This document shows positions 1 through 6,271 of a stretch of 10,566 bases of DNA, piece by piece. Location: contig DXDC01000020.1 in assembly GCA_019115685.1 (NCBI GenBank), positions 1 through 10,566 of the forward strand. Reading direction: 5' to 3'. Origin of the DNA: Candidatus Agrococcus pullicola. GTDB lineage: Bacteria; Actinomycetota; Actinomycetes; Actinomycetales; Microbacteriaceae. How positions within the stretch are numbered: the stretch's first letter is position 1; every line of letters starts with the position of its first letter. Under the pieces are notes generated by a model. That model was not told the origin of the DNA, made no database searches, and saw nothing but the letters and a program-made list of their open reading frames with translations. Both the position numbers and the translations under genes were made by a program.

Positions 1-8
1 CCCGACTC

Positions 9-1484
9 GTGAAGCTGTTACGATCAGAAGGAGTGACGGAGAGCCGCTACTCCGGAGGTCGGTTTGAGCAGCATAGGGCGTCGATGGAGACTCTGAGCCA
101 AGCGGTCGCGTTGCGCCGTAAACGGGAGTGGGATGCAGCAATCGATCTGCTCACCGGTGACGGAGCTGCTGCGCTGGAAGGCTCCGAAGCGTGGTTCATC
201 GAATTAGCGAGAAACTACAGACTCGCGAATCGTCACGACGAGGCCAAACACCTGCTGGATCGAGCGGAACGAGAATGTCGCACTGTCGGCGGCATCCTGG
301 CGGAGCGCTATCAGCTGCTGACGGCGGAGGCGGACTGGGCGAGCGCCGCGACCGTCGCGAGACAGCTCATCGATTCGGACCCTACCCGTGCGAAGAACCA
401 TTTCCTCCTCGGTCGGGCCCTGCGGTGGCCGGAGGATGAGCAGCGGATTCGCGAAGCCTTCGTCACAGCCATCTCTTTGGCGCACGGAGCGTCGATCGAG
501 ACCGTCATCGATCGCGTCCACGAGGGCCTCGCGCCGCACCTCGGCAGCGGGTTCCGAACCGAGTATCGCGTCTGCCCAGGTAGAAACAACTTGGGAAGTC
601 TCGTGCATAGCGACGACGACGAGAGGTACTACACCAAGATCGCGCCGTGGCCCGGGGCGATCCGGAGGGAGGCTCGCTTCTATCAAAGCATCGTCCCGCT
701 CGTGCCCGAGCTCGAAGACTTGACACCCAGGCTTATCGACGGACGCTTGCTCGACGACGTCTTCTATTTGACACTGCAGCATCTCGATGAGCAGAGCGAA
801 GTGGAAGACGCTGCCGTCGTGCAACTCGCGGTCGGTCTCTCCCGGATCGACTACGGGAGGCTACGAGGGATCGATGGGCTCGGGAGGCGCCCGATGTGGC
901 TCGACAGACGCCCGGCCACGCTTTCACGCTTCTTCAAACACTTGCACAGAAAATCTGCGAATCGAGAACTGTTCTCGCAGCTGGAAAGGGTTCTGGAAGC
1001 AAACTCCTATTCGCCGCAGGTGCGGAGGCTCACCGCTGAACTATCGGCGTTGGTCCAGCGGAGTCGCGCATATGACTCGATACGACCCGAAGATCACTAC
1101 TGTCTGGCGCATAACGATTTCGTCCCGGCAAATCTGGCGACCGACCCGGTGACGTCGAGCCTCAAAATGATCGACTGCTCGAGCGTCGGCGTAGGGTTGC
1201 GTTTCCTGGACCTCGCGACCTACTTCGCCAATCAGCAACGGCCCTTCCAGGATCTTGAGGCTTGCTTCGAACGATTCGAGGCTCTGCGGCAGACGTCAGC
1301 TGCGGAACGCATCTACGTGAATCTCGTGTTCCTGTTCTACAGGATTCTCCACGGAGGCCCAGCCGCGACGTCCGAGATCCAAGATTCCGTCATAGCGCCG
1401 GCCGCTGCCGCTATCCGCCGATCTGATTGCGTTCGAGAACATCGAAGAACGCGCGGCAGATGTAGTAGTCCTCCGCCGTCGTGA
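9..1484 (+). CDS. TPR-repeat protein fused to an aminoglycoside/choline-kinase-fold phosphotransferase
   Basis: The C-terminal half (about residues 190-465) looks like the APH/choline kinase family, which moves the gamma-phosphate of ATP to a hydroxyl on a small molecule. Visible are an ATP-binding Lys (K210 in YYTKIA), a helix-C Glu (E221 in RREARFY), a hinge-like FYLTLQHLD, the catalytic loop HNDFVPAN (H368, D370, N375) and a metal-binding Asp (D389 in MIDCSS). The N-terminal part (about 27-140) is helical with two TPR-like pairs, and probably binds a partner or orients the kinase. No signal peptide or membrane segment is seen. The start is uncertain: GTG at 9 is the longest form within the window and the frame stays open to the window edge, while ATG at 84 (residue 26) lies just before the helical repeats and is my preferred start. 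The last ~24 residues are Arg/Ser/Pro rich, run antisense to the cytidylyltransferase gene and look unconserved. The substrate is unknown. The neighbours suggest an alditol, amino alcohol or sugar for a surface polymer (compare LicA of the choline pathway), but this is inference, and the opposite strand means it is not in the same operon. Confidence 0.75.
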   Translation: MKLLRSEGVTESRYSGGRFEQHRASMETLSQAVALRRKREWDAAIDLLTGDGAAALEGSEAWFIELARNYRLANRHDEAKHLLDRAERECRTVGGILAERYQLLTAEADWASAATVARQLIDSDPTRAKNHFLLGRALRWPEDEQRIREAFVTAISLAHGASIETVIDRVHEGLAPHLGSGFRTEYRVCPGRNNLGSLVHSDDDERYYTKIAPWPGAIRREARFYQSIVPLVPELEDLTPRLIDGRLLDDVFYLTLQHLDEQSEVEDAAVVQLAVGLSRIDYGRLRGIDGLGRRPMWLDRRPATLSRFFKHLHRKSANRELFSQLERVLEANSYSPQVRRLTAELSALVQRSRAYDSIRPEDHYCLAHNDFVPANLATDPVTSSLKMIDCSSVGVGLRFLDLATYFANQQRPFQDLEACFERFEALRQTSAAERIYVNLVFLFYRILHGGPAATSEIQDSVIAPAAAAIRRSDCVREHRRTRGRCSSPPPS

Positions 1485-2124
1485 TCTTGATGTTGGAGCG
1501 CGGTCCATCCACCCGGAAGAGCTTGTGTCCGTAGCGGCGCAGCAGCGTGCTCGTATCGATCGAGTCGTTCTCCCCCTCCGCGACGGCCCTGTCGTAGATG
1601 TCGATGGCCGTGTCCAGGCGGAGGCTCTGAGGTGCTTGTGCAAAGTGGAGAAAGTCTCTCGGCAGCACATCTTCAATCTCCTGGCCGGGCGAGGATACGA
1701 CGGTCTCGTTGCACTTCGAACTCGTGATCGCAGGCCCGAGTTCGAGCACGGTCGCGATGTTGTCGGAAATGACCTCAGCGTTGATGAGCGGACGGACACC
1801 GTCATGGATCAGGACGACCGAGTCGCCGGGGCACTCGTTTGCGACGGCTCGAAGAGCGCGGTGCCGCGACTCCTGACCGGTTGCGCCGCCATCGACGATC
1901 CAGTTCACCTTCGTGAGCTCGTATCGCGCGACGAGACGAGCGAAGCGGTCTCGCCACTCGGGCAGGATCGATACGGCGATGCGATCGATCTGCGGATGAT
2001 CCTGGAAGTGCTGGATGGTGTGCACGATCAGCGGGGTTCCGTGAACCTCGAGAAACTGCTTTGGAAGCGTAGCCGAAGTCATTCGGGATCCGATGCCGCC
2101 CGCGAAAATCAATCCGATGTTCAT
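1411..2124 (-). CDS. tarI: TarI-type alditol-phosphate cytidylyltransferase (probable ribitol-5-phosphate cytidylyltransferase)
   Basis: The predicted reaction is CTP + D-ribitol 5-phosphate to CDP-ribitol + pyrophosphate, in the cytoplasm, giving the activated donor for a poly(ribitol phosphate) chain. The 237-residue protein has the full IspD/TarI fold signature: nucleotide loop FAGGIGSRM (7-15), PKQF (21-24), GGATGQES (79-86), IHDGVRPLI (106-114), QAPQ (163-166) and NIKITTAED near the end. The DGVRP and QAPQ variants, where IspD enzymes usually show DGARP and QTPQ, together with the position beside two TagF-like transferases, favour TarI over isoprenoid IspD. The ATG overlaps the stop of the upstream gene by 4 bases (ATGA) and is preceded by a strong AGGAGGA, so it is translationally coupled and last in the operon. 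Its 3' end overlaps the convergent TPR-kinase gene by 74 bases. The usual partner reductase TarJ is not in the window. A glycerol-3-phosphate or other polyol-phosphate substrate remains possible. Confidence 0.85.
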   Translation of the reverse strand: MNIGLIFAGGIGSRMTSATLPKQFLEVHGTPLIVHTIQHFQDHPQIDRIAVSILPEWRDRFARLVARYELTKVNWIVDGGATGQESRHRALRAVANECPGDSVVLIHDGVRPLINAEVISDNIATVLELGPAITSSKCNETVVSSPGQEIEDVLPRDFLHFAQAPQSLRLDTAIDIYDRAVAEGENDSIDTSTLLRRYGHKLFRVDGPRSNIKITTAEDYYICRAFFDVLERNQIGG

Positions 2125-3845
2125 CTGTCCTCGTCCTCCTGTTGCAGTCGTTTCGGCACTGGTTCGTCCTGGTGCTGGTCGCGGAGCAGTAGCCAGTCAA
2201 TCACGCGATCAGCTGATCCGGTGTCGATGCGGTCGAAGTTTTCGTCGCGGAAGCGCGCAACTTTCTCCCGCTCGAAATCGCCCGTCGAAATCGCTTCCAC
2301 GACATCTTCGAAGGTCTCACACACTCGCCCGGGTGCGGTTTCTTCGTAGTCGTTGTGGAATCCCCGCGTCGCTGCGTAGTTCTCCCTGTCCGGCGCGAAG
2401 AACAACATTGGGCGGTCGAGGAGCGAGTACTCGTAGATGATGGACGAGTAGTCCGTGATCAAGAGGTCGGTGATGTGCAGCAGGCCGAGGCCGTCTTCAT
2501 ACTTGGTGAAATCGAAGAACCGGTCGCGGAACCGCTGCGGGATATCGATGGTGTCCTTCACGAAGTGGTGCATCCGGAACAGCACGACGGTGTCGGGGCC
2601 GCAGGCTTCGTAGAGTGCGGCCAGATCGATCAACCCGTAGTCGTAGAAGGCCGTGTGGTAGGAGCTCCCGCGGAACGTGGGCGCGAATAGGATGACGCGT
2701 TTGCTGCGCAGGTGCGGGTGCTCCCGGTAGAAATCTTCGACGAAGCTCGCTGTGCGTCCCTCGTCGAGGAACCAATCGACACGGGGCAGCCCGGTAGGGA
2801 CGACCGCGCTCTCTTCGATCCCGAAGGCCTCCGCATACACATGCCGCAAGTGTTCGGAACCGCAGATGGCGTACGTGTACTGGCGGTGGGGTTGATCGAG
2901 GTCGGGGGAGCCGACATTGCCGAAACGGCTGAAACCGACCGCCTTGAAACCGACGCCCGCGTGCCACAGCTGGATGACGCGACTGCGTCGATCGACGTTC
3001 ACGCTGTTCAGGAGACCGAAGTAGTCGTCCAGCAGGATAGTCTCGCTCGTCGCCATCAAGTAGAGGATGCGGCTCGTGGTCGCCCAGCCGGTTGTGCGGG
3101 GCAGTCGGAAGGATCGGCGGATATCGAATTGCTTGTCGAGCCCGCGCTCGAGCATGCGCTCGTGGACTCGACGCAGATTGCCCTCCATCGATGACTGCTG
3201 GTCGGAGGCGAACAGTATCCTCCCCTTCTTCGGTCCGATGACGCGGGCGGTGACGTTGTAGATCCAGCGAACGTACCTTCTCTTCGCACCGGTGCCGAAG
3301 AGCGCGTTCCTGGCGCGGTTCACGATGGACGGCTGATCACTCGGCGCAGAGCCGCGGGTGAATCGATTGGTCCGCATCACCAGATCAAGTCGCGAGGCGT
3401 CCTCGCGACTCTCATCCACGAAGTAGTCAACGGTCATGGCGGATCGGCCCGAGTTGTAGTGGAAGACCCTGGATGCTTGATCGAGATACTCGATCGAACC
3501 GGCGTCGAAGGAGGCGAACGGCCCCGGTACGCCGTCCAGGTACGACCGAATGCGCCAGGATCCGATTGGAAACGCCTTTCGCTCTGCGAACGAAGTGACG
3601 TTGACCCGCAAGACGAATGAGCCCGGTGCCTCCTCGGTGGGGCGTACGTCGAACATGCGAGTGCCGTCCACGAACGCGAACGACACGGTGCCCCGCTCTT
3701 CGCTCGATGCCACGGGAGTGGAGAGTTGCAGCCTGAGCGTCATGTGGATGCGCTCCCAGGTGATCCGGGTCACTTCGAGTGCATAGTCCCGGGCCGCAGA
3801 TTTCGATTCGTCTCCGTTACCCGGTGCGTGCAACTCTGCCATCAC
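2121..3845 (-). CDS. CDP-glycerol/CDP-ribitol phosphotransferase, TagF/TarL-like, with N-terminal accessory domain
   Basis: This belongs to the Glyphos_transf family (GT-B fold), which adds glycerol phosphate or ribitol phosphate units from the CDP-alditol to a growing wall polymer at the inner face of the membrane. The catalytic domain occupies about residues 200-545 of 574. The conserved active-site pieces are QLWHAG (H295), the strand LFAPTFRG, RMHHF (H426/H427) and TDYSSIIYEY (from residue 464), followed by RPMLFFAPD. Residues ~20-160 form a beta-rich accessory domain of unassigned role, as seen before the transferase domain in some wall-polymer enzymes. The C-terminus is short, polar and acidic. 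The GTG at 3845 shares bases with the upstream stop and lies 10 bases after GAGGAAC; an ATG at 3842 is an equally coupled alternative. No transmembrane helix is evident, so membrane contact would be peripheral. The family call is secure. Ribitol versus glycerol specificity cannot be read from sequence; the adjacent TarI-type gene makes ribitol more likely. Confidence 0.85.
   Translation of the reverse strand: MMAELHAPGNGDESKSAARDYALEVTRITWERIHMTLRLQLSTPVASSEERGTVSFAFVDGTRMFDVRPTEEAPGSFVLRVNVTSFAERKAFPIGSWRIRSYLDGVPGPFASFDAGSIEYLDQASRVFHYNSGRSAMTVDYFVDESREDASRLDLVMRTNRFTRGSAPSDQPSIVNRARNALFGTGAKRRYVRWIYNVTARVIGPKKGRILFASDQQSSMEGNLRRVHERMLERGLDKQFDIRRSFRLPRTTGWATTSRILYLMATSETILLDDYFGLLNSVNVDRRSRVIQLWHAGVGFKAVGFSRFGNVGSPDLDQPHRQYTYAICGSEHLRHVYAEAFGIEESAVVPTGLPRVDWFLDEGRTASFVEDFYREHPHLRSKRVILFAPTFRGSSYHTAFYDYGLIDLAALYEACGPDTVVLFRMHHFVKDTIDIPQRFRDRFFDFTKYEDGLGLLHITDLLITDYSSIIYEYSLLDRPMLFFAPDRENYAATRGFHNDYEETAPGRVCETFEDVVEAISTGDFEREKVARFRDENFDRIDTGSADRVIDWLLLRDQHQDEPVPKRLQQEDEDR
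2134..2140 (-). promoter_or_regulatory. Ribosome binding site of the cytidylyltransferase gene
   Basis: On the minus strand this reads AGGAGGA, 9 bases before the ATG at 2124. It lies inside the last codons of the upstream transferase. It fixes the start and shows the last gene of the operon is independently well initiated as well as coupled. Confidence 0.8.
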
Positions 3846-4978
3846 AACGAGCCGCGTTCCTCATGCCACGCGACCGTGCGGTCCAGGCCTGCGGTGAGAC
3901 CGACGTGAGGCGCCCATCCCAGTGCGCGGAGCTTCGTATCGTCGAGCCCCTGGCCCTTGACGGGGTTGTACTGGGACACGTCCACGTCGCTTCGGAAGCG
4001 CACTTCGAGACCCTTCTGGGGCCGCGCCCTGGTGAACGCCGTCGCCAGGTCGCGGATGCTGATGAATCCATCGCGATCCGACACGTTGTAGGCCGTATTG
4101 TCGCCGGTCAACAGTGCTGTGAACATACCGGCGATCGCATCGCCGAGGTACGTGTAGGTGCGGCGGGCGCTGCCGTCGCTATTGAGCGTGATATTCCGCC
4201 CGGCAATGACATCAGCGGTGAAATCCGCCTGCACGCGCCCGTCGTCGAGGGCCATGCCGGGCCCGAAGACGTGGCCGAAGCGGGCGATGGTGATCGGCGT
4301 GCCGTACTGTGCGTGGTAGCTCACCGCGATCGTCTCGGCGGCACGCTTGCCTTCCGTGTAGCAGGCGCGCGGATTCAAGATGTCGACGGATCCGTAACTG
4401 CCTTCGGCAACGAGGTTGCCGTCTTCGGGATGCTGCCCGTAAACCTCGGCGGAGGACATGAGTACGAACCCCGCGTTGCCGGACTTCACACACAGATCCA
4501 GCAGATTGAACGCGCCCTGCACGTTCGCGCGGATCGTGTCGACCGGCTTCGTCGCGTGCAGGTTTGGGCGAGCCGGGGATGCTCCGTGGATGACCAGGTC
4601 GACTCGTTCGTCAACCTGCGGAGGCTGCAGGACGTCGCCCGGTACGAGTTGAAAATCGCGCCTGTCGACGATGTCGGCGAGAATGCCGCGTGCTTTTTCC
4701 GGATTGCGGACGAGCCCCAGTACGCGGATGCCCGCGTCGTGCGTGTCGTTGAGCCGCAGCAGCGTGTACACCGCGTAAGCGGGGATCATACCGCTGGCAC
4801 CGGAGACCAGCACGGTCTTGCCGAAGAGCTTCTCCCACGGCAACGCCGCTGCGATGATCTCATCGATGTCGCGGTCGACGACACCGCTGCTCACCGCGGA
4901 CTGGTTGGAGCGTGACGCTGCATGCCCCGATTGGTCACTTCTCTGATGCTCTGCGGACACCCGAGTATTGTATGGCAC
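3842..4978 (-). CDS. Extended SDR: NAD-dependent nucleotide-sugar epimerase/dehydratase, UDP-glucuronate decarboxylase-like
   Basis: This is probably a cytoplasmic NAD-dependent enzyme that reshapes a nucleotide sugar, giving a sugar for a linkage unit or side chain of the polymer encoded by its neighbours. The Rossmann nucleotide motif is at residues 59-66 (SGASGMIP). Further motifs are HGAS, MSSAEVYG with candidate catalytic Ser, and the Tyr-Lys pair in YTEGK (Y207, K211). The stretch NPRACYTEGKRAAET and the following RFGHVFGPGM, DDGRV and DGSARRTY resemble UDP-glucuronate decarboxylases (UDP-xylose synthases) more than 4-epimerases. The third Gly of the GxxGxxG motif is replaced by Pro66. 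The GTG start at 4978 is weak, with no clear ribosome site and 16 bases after the previous stop; residues 1-35 are polar and low in complexity, so a later start is possible. The stop overlaps the next gene by 4 bases. The SDR class is secure; the substrate is not. Confidence 0.8.
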   Translation of the reverse strand: MPYNTRVSAEHQRSDQSGHAASRSNQSAVSSGVVDRDIDEIIAAALPWEKLFGKTVLVSGASGMIPAYAVYTLLRLNDTHDAGIRVLGLVRNPEKARGILADIVDRRDFQLVPGDVLQPPQVDERVDLVIHGASPARPNLHATKPVDTIRANVQGAFNLLDLCVKSGNAGFVLMSSAEVYGQHPEDGNLVAEGSYGSVDILNPRACYTEGKRAAETIAVSYHAQYGTPITIARFGHVFGPGMALDDGRVQADFTADVIAGRNITLNSDGSARRTYTYLGDAIAGMFTALLTGDNTAYNVSDRDGFISIRDLATAFTRARPQKGLEVRFRSDVDVSQYNPVKGQGLDDTKLRALGWAPHVGLTAGLDRTVAWHEERGSL

Positions 4979-4994
4979 GAACTTTTGAGGGCCG

Positions 4995-6245
4995 CTAGGA
5001 GGCCATGAGCTCCTCGATTTTATCCACGATGCGCGATGCCGCGTTTCCGTCGTCGATGCTGCCGCACATCTCCAGGAACGAGGCGACTTTGCGGTCGTAG
5101 ACGTTCTGGTCGAATCGCTCGATGTTGTCCAGCAGCTCCCGGTTCGATGTCGCCATGGTGAACGGCGTATCCGCGAAGTCGTGGTAGAAGCCGCGCTGCT
5201 GCGTGTATGCCTCGAAGTTGGTGGAGAACAAGAATGATGGCTTGTTCCTGTGAACGTAGTCGCAGATCCAGCTGGAATAGTCGGTAACGCCGGCGTCTGC
5301 GACCATCAGGAGCTCTTGCATGTCCGGATAGAACGAGGCGTTGTGGCAATACGCGGGGAAGCCAGCCAGCCAGGAGTCCGACTGCCGCTTACTGGTGTTG
5401 TGCGTCCGGATCAGGATGTCCCAGGTTCCTCCGAACTTCGCCGAGAGGGTGGCGCGGAGGCCGGCGATGTCGATGCCGCTCAGCAGTACGGACTTGTTGT
5501 TGTCGTCGTGCGTTGGCGCGTAGAGCATGAACTTCTGACCGTTATCGGGGATGCCGAGGCGGTCGAGTACTTTCTTGCGCAGTGCGGCCGCCGTCTCCTG
5601 CGACTTGTCGAAGAGGATGTCGTTCCGTGCGTGGCCGAGCATTGGCTTGGGCACGTCCGGCCAGTACGTGTTCGTGAACACCTCATCCTCGAACGTGCTG
5701 TTCGTGAACACGAAGTCGGTCTGCGCGTTATCGAGTTTGCGCATCCGCTGGTAGAACTTGTGATCGCCTCCGGCGCCCTCCAGCCGCTTGAGCCCGAGGG
5801 AGCCGTGCCACGTTTGCAGCCAGTACTGCGATGAGCCCTTTTGAGCGCCGCTCCTCTGCATCGAATGTCCGTTCTGGATGACGACCTTTGCGCCCGCGAT
5901 CGCTCGGAAGTAGGCGGCGGTGTCGTGATTGACGAACTCGAACTCCGGTGGGTACGGCCCCACCGACTGGCCGCGCTGCACCCAGGTGATCTTGTAGGGC
6001 AACCGACGCCGCAGGATCTCTTCTGCGATGTACTTCGGATTGCAGGTGTATTCGCCCTGCATGGCGACGAGCACGATGGAAGCGTCGTCGACCCGGGTTC
6101 TCTTCGCGATGAGGCGCTTCCCGAGTTTCGCGAGCCAGCCATCCACCCGTGAGGTGAACACGCTCTGCACGAAGAGCCGTATCGCGCGAACAGACACGTG
6201 GAGGGCGCGGAAGAACACTTCGACAATGCGGAAAATGCCACCCAC
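4995..6245 (-). CDS. CDP-glycerol glycerophosphotransferase family protein, short TagB/TagF-like
   Basis: This is a second member of the Glyphos_transf family, 416 residues, of the shorter build seen in priming enzymes such as TagB and without the extra N-terminal domain of the transferase two genes downstream. Motifs in order are QNGHSMQ (124-130), QTWHGSLGLKRL (H147), YAPTHDD (242-248), IRTHN (H282) and TDYSSWICDY (321-330), then KPSFLFSTN and RGFYHDF. The first ~45 residues are rich in hydrophobic and basic residues (for example FRIVEVFFRALHVSV) and could lie on the inner membrane face as an amphipathic anchor. Known family members transfer alditol phosphate from the CDP-alditol to a lipid-linked acceptor or chain; with two copies here, a primer and polymerase split is a fair inference. 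The start is uncertain: GTG at 6245 follows GAAGGGA at an overlong 17 bases, and the frame is open upstream. It lies 26 bases after the pyruvyl transferase stop. Confidence 0.82.
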   Translation of the reverse strand: MGGIFRIVEVFFRALHVSVRAIRLFVQSVFTSRVDGWLAKLGKRLIAKRTRVDDASIVLVAMQGEYTCNPKYIAEEILRRRLPYKITWVQRGQSVGPYPPEFEFVNHDTAAYFRAIAGAKVVIQNGHSMQRSGAQKGSSQYWLQTWHGSLGLKRLEGAGGDHKFYQRMRKLDNAQTDFVFTNSTFEDEVFTNTYWPDVPKPMLGHARNDILFDKSQETAAALRKKVLDRLGIPDNGQKFMLYAPTHDDNNKSVLLSGIDIAGLRATLSAKFGGTWDILIRTHNTSKRQSDSWLAGFPAYCHNASFYPDMQELLMVADAGVTDYSSWICDYVHRNKPSFLFSTNFEAYTQQRGFYHDFADTPFTMATSNRELLDNIERFDQNVYDRKVASFLEMCGSIDDGNAASRIVDKIEELMAS

Positions 6246-6271
6246 GACCAGCGTGACGATTTTCCCTTCGA

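Noticed and set aside
9..1484. Aminoglycoside resistance role for the APH-fold protein
   Set aside because: The fold is shared by choline, homoserine and sugar kinases. The TPR fusion and surface-polymer neighbours do not fit a resistance cassette.
1411..2124. Assignment of the cytidylyltransferase as IspD of the MEP isoprenoid pathway
   Set aside because: DGVRP and QAPQ match TarI-type enzymes better, the operon holds two CDP-alditol phosphotransferases, and no isoprenoid gene (such as ispF) is nearby. It is not formally excluded without a tree.
1525..2349. A 274-codon plus-strand open frame opposite the cytidylyltransferase gene
   Set aside because: The minus-strand frame carries the full TarI/IspD motif set and an ideal ribosome site. 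The plus-strand frame has neither.
3779..4915. A 378-codon plus-strand open frame opposite the SDR gene
   Set aside because: It mirrors almost exactly the SDR gene, whose NAD and catalytic motifs are clear. The plus-strand product has no recognisable domain.
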